Shown here in pieces: positions 40,019 to 48,709 of a stretch of 64,000 nt of DNA. The DNA comes from Roseiarcus sp963805295. Lineage in GTDB: Bacteria; Pseudomonadota; Alphaproteobacteria; Rhizobiales; Beijerinckiaceae. The position numbers and the translations under genes were made by a program. Every line of letters starts with the position of its first letter. The first letter of the stretch is position 1. The DNA is taken from NCBI GenBank assembly GCA_963805295.1, contig CAWDTW010000112.1, forward strand, positions 39,978 to 103,977, read 5' to 3'. Under the pieces are notes generated by a model that worked only from the letters and a program-made list of their open reading frames with translations, was not told the DNA's origin and ran no database searches.

Positions 40019-40162
40019 GCGGAACTCCTACTCAACGTTTGAGCAGACGCGAGCCCCGGATCGGAACGATCTACGAGGCAGGGTCTCCCGCGGCGCCTCG
40101 GCACCCTCGGGCGTGCGCATTCATGCTCTCTTTCGAACCGAATGCCAGTCCTTTCTTGATGG

Positions 40163-40410
40163 CGCGAGCGCCAGAACCTGGTGCTCCTGGCCGGAATCTC
40201 GAATGGGGAACGCGATGCGCCGATGCAGAAGAGGTTGAGGGACGCGGCGGCTGCACTCTGCGCTCGCTGGGAACATCTGCCGACCGAGACGCTGCACGAA
40301 TTCATGGGCTCCGTCCTCGTCAGGGCACAAGTTCACGCGGATCGCATTGACCTTGACGTCGGCTCGTCACGTTTGGTGAACTGGCTTTTGAACCAAGGCG
40401 CCGACGAGGT
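40163..40410 (+). pseudogene. Probable C-terminal fragment of a serine recombinase
   Basis: LAGISNGERDAPMQKRLRDA, AALCARWEHLPTETLHEFMG and SVLVRAQVHADRIDLDVGSS match the general pattern of the C-terminal coiled-coil and beta segment of large serine recombinases (counts of residues before xRVxVHxDRIDIDL). Likely from the same family as the fragment at 38780 but on the other strand. Confidence 0.4.
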
Positions 40411-40424
40411 GGATGCTCGGATGG

Positions 40425-40830
40425 CGTCCCCGCGATCTCGCCACGGCCAACGTTCCGCAGCTGCGCGGCCATTGCCTCGCCAATTATTTCTCTGACCCGC
40501 GCTTCGCAGCGATGCTTGGAAAATCGCCACAACAGGATCCGCGCGGCGCGGTGATGAAATGGACGACGATCTTCGGCAATCCGCTGACCTGGGATGACCT
40601 GCCGTGGCTGCGTTCGCTGACCAAGCTCCCCCTGATCCTCAAAGGCGTCTGCCATCCGGACGACGTGCAGCGCGCAATCGATGGGGGCGTCGACGGCATC
40701 TATTGTTCCAATCACGGCGGGCGTCAGGCGAACGGCGGCATCGCCGCCCTCGACATGTTGCCCGCGGTTTGTGAAATCCGCCGGCATCGCTCCGGTGCTC
40801 TTCGATTCCGGTGTGCGCACCACAAGTTCG
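40425..40830 (+). pseudogene. Lactate 2-monooxygenase/FMN-dependent alpha-hydroxyacid oxidase fragment
   Basis: Encodes DLATANVPQLRGHCLANYFS, FGNPLTWDDLPWLRSLTKLP, LILKGVCHPDDVQRAIDGGV and DGIYCSNHGGRQANGGIAAL. These include the active-site Lys of LILKG and the catalytic HGGRQ motif of FMN-dependent hydroxyacid oxidases. A frameshift near 40770 precedes GIAPVLFDSGVR, where the sequence ends. The N-terminal half and the FMN-binding C-terminus are missing. Confidence 0.75.
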
Positions 40831-40920
40831 AACGCGACCCTGTGGAGAATCACGGCCGCGACGCTTGTCGTCGTCGTGGCGCTTCGTTGACATGCGGCAG
40901 CCCGTCGCCAACATGGCGCC

Positions 40921-41124
40921 ATGCATTCCGCACGCCGCGAATCGCCTCTTCGTCCCCTTGATCGGATCGACGTGCGTCTCGATGAGGAGACCTTCGGCGC
41001 TATCGACCTTCCGAGGCGGAGGCGGGCGGGGAACGTGTCTCGGGGCACCTCGATGGCAAAGGCGATCCTGGAGAAGACGGAAAGGGAAGCGCCCGCGGCC
41101 GCAGGCGAATATCCCGAACCATGA
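40921..41124 (+). CDS. Ribbon-helix-helix-like small protein, putative R-M controller
   Basis: A 67-residue frame whose core RIDVRLDEETFGAIDLPRRR ... GTSMAKAILEKTEREAP resembles a CopG/Arc-type ribbon-helix-helix domain, with a beta-strand RIDVRLD and then two helices. Its stop overlaps the start of the methyltransferase gene (ATGA), as in translationally coupled operons. It is therefore a candidate regulator of the downstream restriction-modification pair. The start is uncertain; the first dozen residues may be debris from the oxidase fragment. Confidence 0.5.
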   Translation: MHSARRESPLRPLDRIDVRLDEETFGAIDLPRRRRAGNVSRGTSMAKAILEKTEREAPAAAGEYPEP

Positions 41125-42266
41125 GCCCAACCTTCTATGAGTTCTTTGCGGGCGGCGGCATGGCGCGCGCCGGGCTCGGCGGCGGATGGAGTTGCCTGTT
41201 CGCAAACGATTTCGACCCAAAAAAGGCTGCTAGCTACGCAGCGAATTGGGGCGAAGACCACATGAAGGTCGGGAACGTCGCAGAGTTGAAGACCGACGAC
41301 TTGCCGGGGCAAGCCGACTTGGCATGGGCGTCGTTCCCCTGTCAGGATCTGTCGCTCGCCGGCGTCGGCGCCGGACTCAAGGGAAGCCGTTCCGGTACCT
41401 TTTGGCCGTTCTGGAACCTGGTGAAGGCGCTCCGCGCCGAAGGACGGACGCCGCGGACAATCGTGCTTGAGAACGTCTACGGGACCATCACGTCGCACGG
41501 CGGCAAGGACTTCGCGGCGATCTGCACTGCCTTGGCGGCGGAACGGTACCGGTTCGGGGCGATGCTGATCGACGCTGTCCACTTCGTTCCGCAGTCGCGG
41601 CCGCGGCTTTTCATCGTCGCGATCGAGGAAAACCTCGTTCCCTCCACGGCCATCGTCGGCGATGCGCCGGACGGAACGTGGCACCCGCCGGCCCTGACCG
41701 GCGCACACGCTAAGCTCCCGCGGCTCGCGAAGGATGTGTGGGTCTGGTGGCGCATGCCGTCACCGCCAAAGAGGAACGCGACGTTCGCCAACCTCGTCGA
41801 CGACGATCCGGAGGGCGTTCGCTGGCACTCCGAGGCGGAGACGCAAAGGCTCATCGACCTGATGAGCGAGGTGAACCTGGCGAAGATCGCGGAGGTGAAG
41901 CGGGCGCGCTGTCGGATGGTCGGGGGAATCTACCGCCGCACGCGGACGGACTGCGCGGGCAACAAGGTCCAGCGCGCGGAGGTGAGGTTCGACGACGTCG
42001 CCGGCTGCCTCAGAACGCCGGGGGGCGGATCGAGCAGGCAATTCATCATGGTCGTGAAGCGCGGTAAGATCCGCTCTCGCCTTCTTTCGCCGCGCGAGGC
42101 CGCGAGGCTAATGGGCCTGTCGGACGACTACATTCTCCCCACGAACTACAACGACGCCTATCACCTCGCCGGCGACGGCGTCGCCGTGCCGGTGGTCCGT
42201 CACATCGCCGAGCATATCCTTGAGCCTGTCCTCGTCTCGTCCGCCGGGACGCTGGAGGCGGCATGA
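41121..42266 (+). CDS. DNA (cytosine-5) methyltransferase
   Basis: An intact 381-residue C5 methyltransferase. Motif I is EFFAGGGMARAGLGGGW, binding S-adenosylmethionine. Motif IV, ASFPCQDLSLAG, has the catalytic cysteine. Motif VI is ENVYG and motif VIII QSRPRLF. The variable target-recognition region covers roughly residues 190-300. The closing motifs are SPREAARLMGL and LAGDGVAVPVV. It probably methylates host DNA against the linked nuclease. It overlaps its neighbours on both sides by ATGA, giving a tight three-gene operon. Target sequence cannot be predicted. Confidence 0.93.
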   Translation: MSPTFYEFFAGGGMARAGLGGGWSCLFANDFDPKKAASYAANWGEDHMKVGNVAELKTDDLPGQADLAWASFPCQDLSLAGVGAGLKGSRSGTFWPFWNLVKALRAEGRTPRTIVLENVYGTITSHGGKDFAAICTALAAERYRFGAMLIDAVHFVPQSRPRLFIVAIEENLVPSTAIVGDAPDGTWHPPALTGAHAKLPRLAKDVWVWWRMPSPPKRNATFANLVDDDPEGVRWHSEAETQRLIDLMSEVNLAKIAEVKRARCRMVGGIYRRTRTDCAGNKVQRAEVRFDDVAGCLRTPGGGSSRQFIMVVKRGKIRSRLLSPREAARLMGLSDDYILPTNYNDAYHLAGDGVAVPVVRHIAEHILEPVLVSSAGTLEAA

Positions 42267-43198
42267 GCGGCGACCTCGTCACGACGCTGAGCGCGTTCAC
42301 GGAGGAGAAGAACTTCCGGGGGAAGGGCCCCCTGTCCGTCGCGCTTGTCGTCACTGAGCACGCCCGCAAATCGGGGCTCCCCCTCGACCCCGAAGCGCTC
42401 GTCACGGAACGCCAAGGCCAAGTGCTCGGGCTGGGCAGGAGCGCCGTCCAGGCGATCCTCCAACGGCACGGGATCGCCCGTGTGCTGGCCTCGGAAGGCG
42501 GGCGCACAAGCCGCGGCAGCATGGGAAACATGCGCGACTACGTCGCTTTGCTCAACGGACTCGCCGAGCAGGGAGCGGCAGACCTTGACCAAATCGAGGA
42601 CTTCTGGATCGCCCGCGTCAAGGACTTCTTCGCCGGCAAGCCGTTCCAAATCAAGCTAGACCCGTCGCAAAGCCTCCGCGTGGTCGTACGCCACGTCCTG
42701 GAGCAAGCTGTGGCGCGGCAACGCGACGCGCCGGGCGTCCAGTACGCCGGCGCCGTCATGCAGCATATGGTGGGAGCAAAGCTCGACTGCGCCCTCGGAA
42801 AGGGGGCAGTTCAGCACAACTCCTTCTCGACATCGGACCAGCAGTCCGGGCGGAAGGGGGATTTCTTCGTGGGCGACGTCGCGATCCACGTCACGACGTC
42901 ACCTGGCGAGGCCGTGATCGAGCGGTGCCGCGAGAACCTGAACGACGGCCACCGCCCAATGCTAGTGACCCGCCTCCGAGGTTTGACCGTGGTTGAAGGA
43001 CTGACGGAAAACCTGGGCGTGGCCGATCGGATCGACGTCTTCGAGATCGAGCAGTTCGTCGCGCTCAACCTCTACGAGATCGGACGCTTCACGGCGGACG
43101 GGCGGCGCCTTTCTTTGAATGACTTCGTGATGCGCTACAACGAGATCGTCGCCGAGGTCGAGACGGACCCGAGCCTAAAGATCGAGGTCAAACAGTAG
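42263..43198 (+). CDS. DUF4928-family putative restriction endonuclease
   Basis: 311 residues starting MSGDLVTTLSAFTEEKNFRG and GKGPLSVALVVTEHARKSGL. Its features and position immediately after a C5 methyltransferase fit the DUF4928 family, whose members are annotated as type II restriction components. Candidate nuclease residues lie in KLDCALG, SGRKGDFFVGDVAIHVTTSP (an acidic/Lys strand resembling a PD-D/ExK core) and VIERCRENL. The first 15 codons are coupled to the methyltransferase stop by ATGA. The nuclease role is inferred from context and family. Confidence 0.8.
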   Translation: MSGDLVTTLSAFTEEKNFRGKGPLSVALVVTEHARKSGLPLDPEALVTERQGQVLGLGRSAVQAILQRHGIARVLASEGGRTSRGSMGNMRDYVALLNGLAEQGAADLDQIEDFWIARVKDFFAGKPFQIKLDPSQSLRVVVRHVLEQAVARQRDAPGVQYAGAVMQHMVGAKLDCALGKGAVQHNSFSTSDQQSGRKGDFFVGDVAIHVTTSPGEAVIERCRENLNDGHRPMLVTRLRGLTVVEGLTENLGVADRIDVFEIEQFVALNLYEIGRFTADGRRLSLNDFVMRYNEIVAEVETDPSLKIEVKQ

Positions 43199-43485
43199 CG
43201 CCCGCCTGCGCGCTGAAATTGGACGAGGACTGGGGCAAGACCCCGGCCGCAATCGACTGCTGCCTCTCCGTCGCCGACCGCCGCCATTGGCGACCCCAAC
43301 GCTTCCATTCCGACCCCGCAGCCGATCCCACTCCCGTTACATGTTCGGCGCGTTTGGGCGCGCCCGGCTCGGCACGTCGCTGACTTTCGTCTCCCGACGC
43401 CGCGCTCTCCGACGGCCTCGCGCGCAAGCTGAAGGTGCAGAAGCGCCTCGTGACGGTCGAGAACACGCGGGGCAAGCTGCGCAAG
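43199..43485. other. No confident gene
   Basis: The right half contains DGLARKLKVQKRLVTVENTR then GKLRKGI in one plus-strand frame. It looks like real coding sequence that is cut by the MITE at 43486, but I cannot identify the protein. Confidence 0.35.
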
Positions 43486-43507
43486 GGCATTGTCAGACTA
43501 AATTCTA

Positions 43508-44541
43508 CCTGATTACGCGGCAACGTCAGCCAGTTTTAGCAAGCGGTAAGGCATCGGGGCGGTCCTCAGCGCAACGAATGCGAGGCGGGGGATCATGGTC
43601 CCGAGATCGTATCGGCGATTGAATCGATATTCGAACTCCGCGAGATATCGAGGGACGTGCTTTTCTCGCACGGCTCGGTAGGTCCCCACGAGGGCGGCTT
43701 TGATATTGCCCAACGCGGTATTGACCCATTTGAAAGCAGGGGTGCGAGCCGCTTGTTTGCCGCTTCCGGTCTTTATTGAGCTGTGCAGACATCCGGCTTG
43801 GGTGACAGCGGCGAAGCATGCCAGACCGTCGGAGACGATATTGGAGCCGGGGTTGAGGGCGGTGCTTGCGAGCTTTCGGATCGCAAAGCTGCTGAAGGCT
43901 TTGACGGGCCGAAGGATGATTTGATCTGGCTTGCCATCGTCCGTTGTTGCGATCGCAGCGACGAACGGCGTCTTGCCTGTTGCGCCTCGCCCGCGGCGGC
44001 CGGACCGGGCGCCGCCGATATAGGCGTCGTCCATCTGGACGTTGCCTTTCAAGCGTTTGCTCGCGTTACGCTCCAGCATGACTTGAGCGAGCTTGTGCTT
44101 CATCATCCAAGCAGCCGTCTGGGTGACGCCGAGGCGTCGACCGAGTTCGATACTGGAAATGCCCTTCTTTGATTGCGTGACCAGGTAGATCGTCTTGAAC
44201 CAGATGCGCAGCGGCAGCTTACTCGAAGCGAAGATCGTTCCCGCTTTGACAGAGGTCTGCTTGCGACACGCGTTACACTGGAATAAACGCCGCGCGCCGC
44301 GCGTGACGACGCAGTGATCGGCGCCATTGCACTCAGGACATTCGAACCCGTTCGGCCAGCGCCATTTGACCAGCGCCGCATGACATTGCTCTTCGGTTCC
44401 GTAAATCTCGGCGAAACGGGCCTCGCTGAGGCCTTTCTGGAACTGCACCTGATTGCGCGCCATCGGAGAACCCCTGCGAAAACAGCTTGTTCGTTGTTTG
44501 TTCTATCCAACATTTAAGGCTGACGCAAGCGCGTAATCAGG
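43508..44541 (-). mobile_element. IS1595-family element
   Basis: 1034 bp with terminal repeats starting CCTGATTACGCG and a perfect 8-bp target duplication AAATTCTA at 43500-43507 and 44542-44549, as expected for IS1595. Transposase intact. Inserted into MITE copy A. Confidence 0.92.
43513..44463 (-). CDS. IS1595-family transposase
   Basis: 316 residues: MARNQVQFQKGLSEARFAEI. The N-terminal zinc ribbon has CPECNGADHC and LFQCNACRKQTSVKAGTIF. A helix-turn-helix includes SSIELGRRLGVTQTAAWMM. The DDE-type core has VQMDDAYIGGARSGRRGRG (D), SNIVSDGLACFAAV (D) and the C-terminal VNTALGNIKAALVGTYRAVR with the conserved Asn-Lys region. Length and order match IS1595 (ISPna2-like) transposases. Confidence 0.92.
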   Translation of the reverse strand: MARNQVQFQKGLSEARFAEIYGTEEQCHAALVKWRWPNGFECPECNGADHCVVTRGARRLFQCNACRKQTSVKAGTIFASSKLPLRIWFKTIYLVTQSKKGISSIELGRRLGVTQTAAWMMKHKLAQVMLERNASKRLKGNVQMDDAYIGGARSGRRGRGATGKTPFVAAIATTDDGKPDQIILRPVKAFSSFAIRKLASTALNPGSNIVSDGLACFAAVTQAGCLHSSIKTGSGKQAARTPAFKWVNTALGNIKAALVGTYRAVREKHVPRYLAEFEYRFNRRYDLGTMIPRLAFVALRTAPMPYRLLKLADVAA

Positions 44542-44765
44542 AAATTCTATACTGCCAGCTGGCGCGCCGGCGCGGGATGGAGCCCCACTGTTTTTGCTCA
44601 GGAATCGCCGACACGCTCGGCGAGATTCGACGCCGAAAATGACCTATACTCATTTGCCTTGACAGTGCCCTCGCGCGCTCTCAAGCGCAACACCTGACGC
44701 GTCGCCGATCTCTGAACCTCCCAAGCCGAAAATAAAGCCCCTCCCCCAGTTTGCAGGCTGGCAGG

Positions 44766-45029
44766 CTAGTAGTAGCACCGGCGATAGTGAACGTTGCCGT
44801 ATGGGTCGTACCAGCGGCAGCGATAGCGATGGTGATAGTAGTAAGGGCCGCCAAATGGGCTCCAAGGCGCGGTGACCAGAGCGCCCGTTGCGCCGCCGAC
44901 TACAGCTCCGACCGGGCCGCCGACTACAGCTCCGCCAACAGCGCCGGCCGTTGTGCCCGCAGTCTGGACTGGGGTGGCGCAGGCGGCCAAGGTCAAGGAC
45001 GCCAGCAGCACGAGCGCGAACTTGTCCAT
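44766..45029 (-). CDS. Small glycine-zipper lipoprotein
   Basis: 87 residues: MDKFALVLLASLTLAACATP has a signal peptide with lipobox LAAC and lipidated Cys17. It is followed by a glycine-zipper stretch (AGAVGGAVVGGPVGAVVGG) like the YMGG/17-kDa antigen group, and a Tyr/Arg-rich tail (YYYHHRYRCRWYDPYGNVHY). Probably outer-membrane anchored. GAGGTTTG precedes the ATG. Transcribed alone. Confidence 0.82.
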   Translation of the reverse strand: MDKFALVLLASLTLAACATPVQTAGTTAGAVGGAVVGGPVGAVVGGATGALVTAPWSPFGGPYYYHHRYRCRWYDPYGNVHYRRCYY

Positions 45030-45109
45030 GGTGCAAACCTCGAAACCGTTCGTGGATGGGGTAAGTGCGAGGTTATCGTGCCGGTCTCGCTAACGCAAAG
45101 ATGCTTCGC

Positions 45110-45280
45110 AAGGCCTTCACAGGCTAGGCCCTCGAAAATGTCGGCCTCGACGGCGAACAGCCGCGCGATCCTTTCCAGCGCCTCGCGTGCGGCGGGCGAG
45201 CCCGTCTCGACGTGCACGTCGTAGAATCTTGCGCCGGGCGTGGGCCCAGCAGGCGACTTCGGTCAGGCGGCAGCTCCGAG
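45110..45280 (-). pseudogene. IS66-family transposase (TnpC) fragment
   Basis: LTEVACWAHARRK, then in the next frame DVHVETGSPAAREALERIAR and LFAVEADIFEGLACEGL: the conserved CWAHARRKFxD...AxEALxRIxxLYxIE core of IS66 TnpC. One frameshift lies between the two parts. Preceding minus-strand codons (MANLPPLPTEEVTDEDKGVE...) do not belong to TnpC and are unassigned. Confidence 0.65.
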
Positions 45281-45446
45281 GGCGGTTCGGGCTCGGGCAC
45301 GATGGTCTTTGCCGATGCAGTGGGCGCCGAAGCGGCGGCAAGCGGTTCCGTTCCGGCTTTCTCGACCCCTTTGTCCTCGTCGGTGACCTCCTCGGTCGGC
45401 AGCGGTGGCAGGTTCGCCATAAACTCCGCTTCGGTGGGGAAGGCTC

Positions 45447-45608
45447 GTGGCTCCTTTCGTAATTTACGCGGGCGCCGCCATCGCGATCTTCGCTCTGCTG
45501 CGACCCGTCCTCCACCTCGTCGGCTTCAATCGCGCTTTCAGCAATCCGGCGGTCGCGGAACTGAGTCTCTACGTCCTGATCCTCGCGTTGCTGATCGTGC
45601 TGTTCTAG
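45447..45608 (+). CDS. DUF1656 (AaeX-like) small membrane protein, 5'-truncated
   Basis: The frame VAPFVIYAGAAIAIFALLRP then VLHLVGFNRAFSNPAVAELS and LYVLILALLIVLF has two membrane helices, as in DUF1656/AaeX proteins, which precede HlyD-type subunits of aromatic-acid efflux pumps. About 12 N-terminal residues are missing, apparently replaced by IS66 debris. The GTG at 45447 might still serve as a start. The stop is 12 bp before the next start. Confidence 0.6.
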   Translation: MAPFVIYAGAAIAIFALLRPVLHLVGFNRAFSNPAVAELSLYVLILALLIVLF

Positions 45609-45620
45609 AAGGAGGCGTCC

Positions 45621-47090
45621 TTGCCATCGCCGGACTTGGTCTCAGGCGAACGAACGACGGCCAACGTCGCCGAGCTCCGTCCGGAGAGGGTCGAGCGCTC
45701 CGTTCTTCACGTCGCCTCACCGCTACTGAGTGAGGAGGCTGGCGTTGCCTTGGAAGGGCGGTCGCCAATCGCGGATCCGAGTGGGCGTCGAACCATCGAC
45801 CCAGTGGCGGGACTGGAAGGACCGTTGTCCAAACCCCCAGGTCGCATGGCTCTCTTCGCTCGGGCCACGCTCAAGACGGCGGCGACCTTGCTCATCCTCG
45901 CCGCAGCCGCGCTCGCGGCCGTGGTCATCTGGGATTACTACATCACCGCGCCTTGGACGCGAGACGGCGTCGTTCGTGTGCAGGTCGCGGACGTGGCCCC
46001 GCAGGTGTCAGGGCAGATCACAGAGATCCGGGTCGTCGACAACCAATACGTTCACCAGGGCGATGTGCTCTACGTCATCGATCCCTTCGATTTTCAGGTG
46101 GCGCTCGACATGGACAAGGCGCAGCTGCGCGAGAAAGCCGCCGATCTGCAGGTGAAGCGAATGCAAGCTGAGCGCCGGCAGCACCTCACCAACCTTTCCA
46201 CGACACCGGAGGAGCAGCAGCAATATGTCGGCAACGCCACCCAGGCGCAGGCGGCCTTCGACGCCGCCCAACAGCAGGTCGAGCAGGCCGACATCAACCT
46301 CAAGCGCACGCAGGTGCACAGTCCGGTGAACGGCTATGTCACCAACCTTCTCCTGCGGGTGGGCGACTACGCCCACGCAGGCACGACCAACATCCCGGTG
46401 ATTGACGCGGACAGTTACTGGATCGACGGCTATTTCGAGGAAACCAAGATGGCGCATATCTGCATCGGCGACCGCGCCGAAGTGGAGCTGATGGGCTACC
46501 GTGATCCGATCATAGGGCGGGTCGAGACGGTGACCCGTGGCATCAGCGTCTCAAACGCCGCGCCGAGCACCCAAGGCCTGCCGAGCGTCGATCCGGTCTA
46601 CACCTGGGTGCGGCTAGCGCAACGCGTGCCGGTGCGCATCCGGATCACGCATGTTCCTGCTGGCGTCCCGCTGGTTTCGGGAATGACTGCGACAGTAACG
46701 ATCCGCGATGCAGAGGCGAAACAAAGCGGTGACTGGTTCCGCGCGCGCTTCGCGGGACTTGCGGATCACCTGCGTGACATCGCCCGCGGGTCGCAGCCGT
46801 CACCCGACTGCGTGCCGCGGATCAGCAACGAGAAAGGCGCGACCGTAACCCTTCCCACACCCAAACCGGTGGCGCCTCTCAATCCCGCAGAAATCAACCC
46901 CGGCCTCGCGCCCGAGATGAACAAGTCACCCCTAGCGCAGTGCAAAATCTACACCATCACGGCGTCTTTGCGCCACGGACGGCCGAAGTCGACGTATTGC
47001 GGACGTAGCGGACCGTGGCCTTGGACGCCTCAATTGGGAGGGTTTCGGCCTTCCCCGCGCTTGCTGAAGGGCAGGCTCATGCCGGCATAG
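45621..47090 (+). CDS. HlyD-family efflux adaptor (AaeA/EmrA-like)
   Basis: From a TTG with a strong AAGGAGG site, in the usual place after DUF1656; an alternative ATG at 45846 gives the more typical N-terminus. The membrane anchor is LKTAATLLILAAAALAAVVI. The lipoyl/barrel-sandwich half is VRVQVADVAPQVSGQITEIR then VHQGDVLYVIDPFDFQ. A coiled coil (QLREKAADLQVKRMQAERRQ) and the second lipoyl half (RTQVHSPVNGYVTNLLLRVG) follow, then the beta-barrel (IDGYFEETKMAHICIGDRAE). Such adaptors link an inner-membrane pump to an outer-membrane channel; no pump gene follows here. Residues after about 46920 look non-native. Confidence 0.85.
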   Translation: MPSPDLVSGERTTANVAELRPERVERSVLHVASPLLSEEAGVALEGRSPIADPSGRRTIDPVAGLEGPLSKPPGRMALFARATLKTAATLLILAAAALAAVVIWDYYITAPWTRDGVVRVQVADVAPQVSGQITEIRVVDNQYVHQGDVLYVIDPFDFQVALDMDKAQLREKAADLQVKRMQAERRQHLTNLSTTPEEQQQYVGNATQAQAAFDAAQQQVEQADINLKRTQVHSPVNGYVTNLLLRVGDYAHAGTTNIPVIDADSYWIDGYFEETKMAHICIGDRAEVELMGYRDPIIGRVETVTRGISVSNAAPSTQGLPSVDPVYTWVRLAQRVPVRIRITHVPAGVPLVSGMTATVTIRDAEAKQSGDWFRARFAGLADHLRDIARGSQPSPDCVPRISNEKGATVTLPTPKPVAPLNPAEINPGLAPEMNKSPLAQCKIYTITASLRHGRPKSTYCGRSGPWPWTPQLGGFRPSPRLLKGRLMPA

Positions 47091-47159
47091 GCGGGACAGA
47101 GGGAGTGCGCCAATAGCGGTCGCGATTGACCGCGCGGAACTCGGGGTTCATTGTGAGCT

Positions 47160-48467
47160 ATGCCGTTCCGGGCTTTCAGGCGGATGCTCGCCCTTTGGGG
47201 TCGCGCGACGAAGTCGTCCGCCCAGACCGCCAGCGTTTTTGGCGACGGCAACATCATTGTTCAAACTGTTGACAGCGTCGCGACCGTTGAGGCCACGCGG
47301 CCTTATCTGCGTCTGACGCAATACGTAGAGCGCACCAAGCTCGCTGCGCGTGAAAACTCCGAAGTCGCTTTGCTCAGCGCCTACCGCGACGACGTCGTCC
47401 AACTCGTTGGCCGCGACCGCGAGATCGACGACTTGCGACGCTGGCTCGACGACAACGCCTCGATTTCCATTCGCGTTCTCACCGGCGCGGGCGGGCGCGG
47501 CAAAACGCGTCTTGCGCTAGAGCTGGCGCGCGCGGTCTCGAAACACGGCTGGCTCGCGGGCTTCGCGACGGCGGACGAGCTCGACCGGTTTCGCGGCCAG
47601 CACGGCGTCGAGCAACGGCGCTGGGACAAGCCGGTTCTGGTGATCCTTGATTACGCCGCGAGCCGCGCTGAACAACTGCGCGCGTGGATTCGCGAACTCG
47701 CGGACGCCTCCCTTGAAGAGCGGCCGAAACTCCGGTTGCTTCTGCTCGAACGGCAAGCCAACCGCGCGATCGGTTGGTTCGCGGTGGTCTTCGGGCAAGG
47801 CGACAACGACAATTCGCGCGCCGCGATCGACTTGCTGAACCCGCCCGAGCCTGTCGAGCTCCCGGCGCTCGACGAGCGCGACTTCCGGCGGCAGGTGTTT
47901 GGCGCCTTACTCAAGCGGGCGAACGCTGGGCTGGAGGCGCCGGCGCAAGGCGCCGACCCCGAATTCGACCGGCTGCTCGCCGACCGCAAATGGGCGGGTG
48001 ATCCGCTCTACCTGATGATGGCGGGACTCGCGGCGGGAAAGGCCGGCGTGCGCGGCGCGCTCGCGCTCAGCCGCGCCGACCTCGCGCTCACGGTTGCGCG
48101 CAACGAGCTCGATCGCATCGGGCGGATCGGGGCGGCGCGTGGGATCGACATAGGACACCCGTTCCCTGGCGCTTTCGTCCGCCACATGGCGGCGATCGCG
48201 ACGCTGTTGCAAGGACTGACCGTCGGCGAGGCCCGCGACATCGCAACGCGCGAGATCGTTGCGCTCGGGTCGACGGCTACGCTCGATGTGACAATCGACG
48301 CGTTGACCAATGCACTGCCCGCGTCCGAGGCAAACGGCGGCGTCGCGCCGATCCTGCCCGACGTCGTCGGCGAGGCCGCTGTCCTCACCTGGTTCGGGCC
48401 GAACGGCGCACTCGCGAAAGGCGGCGTCGATCCTGTCGCGCGGATCGCCGCCGTGGCGAAAACCTAG
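47160..48467 (+). CDS. STAND-type P-loop NTPase, ended by an in-frame TAG
   Basis: 435 residues. After a short leader comes QLVGRDREIDDLRRWLDDNA, then Walker A RVLTGAGGRGKTRLALELAR (about residues 106-118) and Walker B DKPVLVILDYAASRAEQLRA. A GxP-like region follows (ADRKWAGDPLYLMMAGLAAG). This is the NTPase core of STAND proteins that normally carry C-terminal TPR repeats. The TAG at 48465-48467 is followed in the same frame by 80 plausible codons (TLVRTAQDFAAAGYAEPLHW ...) up to the MITE at 48710, so the stop looks like a nonsense mutation and the TPR part is lost. Confidence 0.75.
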   Translation: MPFRAFRRMLALWGRATKSSAQTASVFGDGNIIVQTVDSVATVEATRPYLRLTQYVERTKLAARENSEVALLSAYRDDVVQLVGRDREIDDLRRWLDDNASISIRVLTGAGGRGKTRLALELARAVSKHGWLAGFATADELDRFRGQHGVEQRRWDKPVLVILDYAASRAEQLRAWIRELADASLEERPKLRLLLLERQANRAIGWFAVVFGQGDNDNSRAAIDLLNPPEPVELPALDERDFRRQVFGALLKRANAGLEAPAQGADPEFDRLLADRKWAGDPLYLMMAGLAAGKAGVRGALALSRADLALTVARNELDRIGRIGAARGIDIGHPFPGAFVRHMAAIATLLQGLTVGEARDIATREIVALGSTATLDVTIDALTNALPASEANGGVAPILPDVVGEAAVLTWFGPNGALAKGGVDPVARIAAVAKT

Positions 48468-48709
48468 CTCGCCAAGACGAGCGCAACCCTGGTGCGGACG
48501 GCGCAGGATTTCGCCGCAGCGGGCTACGCAGAGCCCCTTCATTGGCTCGAGGCGCTCGCCGGAACGCCAGATGCCGAGCTCGGCGCATTGATCGAAATCG
48601 AGAACGTTCTGCCGTTCGGCACAACTGCATTACGTGAATTTGGCGCGGCGGTAACGTCTCGAATTGTTGAATCGATGCGGGAAGTCGCAACGGCCGAAGC
48701 GGCCGCGGG
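48468..48709 (+). pseudogene. Continuation of the STAND NTPase after the premature stop
   Basis: Same frame as the NTPase: LAKTSATLVRTAQDFAAAGY, AEPLHWLEALAGTPDAELGA, LREFGAAVTSRIVESMREVA. Helical, compatible with the linker before TPR repeats. It ends at the MITE. Confidence 0.6.

Larger units (their letters stand above)
43486..44669 (-). repeat. 142-bp MITE, copy A, split by IS1595
   Basis: Pieces 43486-43507 and 44550-44669 together make a 142-bp element. Its ends are GGCATTGTCAGACTAAATTC and (from the other side) GGCACTGTCAAGGCAAATGA. It is the inverted, about 80-85% similar sister of 48710-48851. IS1595 sits within it, flanked by the duplicated octamer AAATTCTA. Confidence 0.85.

Noticed and set aside
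45124..45420. Minus-strand ORF starting MANLPPLPTEEVTDEDKGVE
   Set aside because: Its second half is out-of-frame IS66 sequence and the first half matches nothing I know; too weak to list as a gene.
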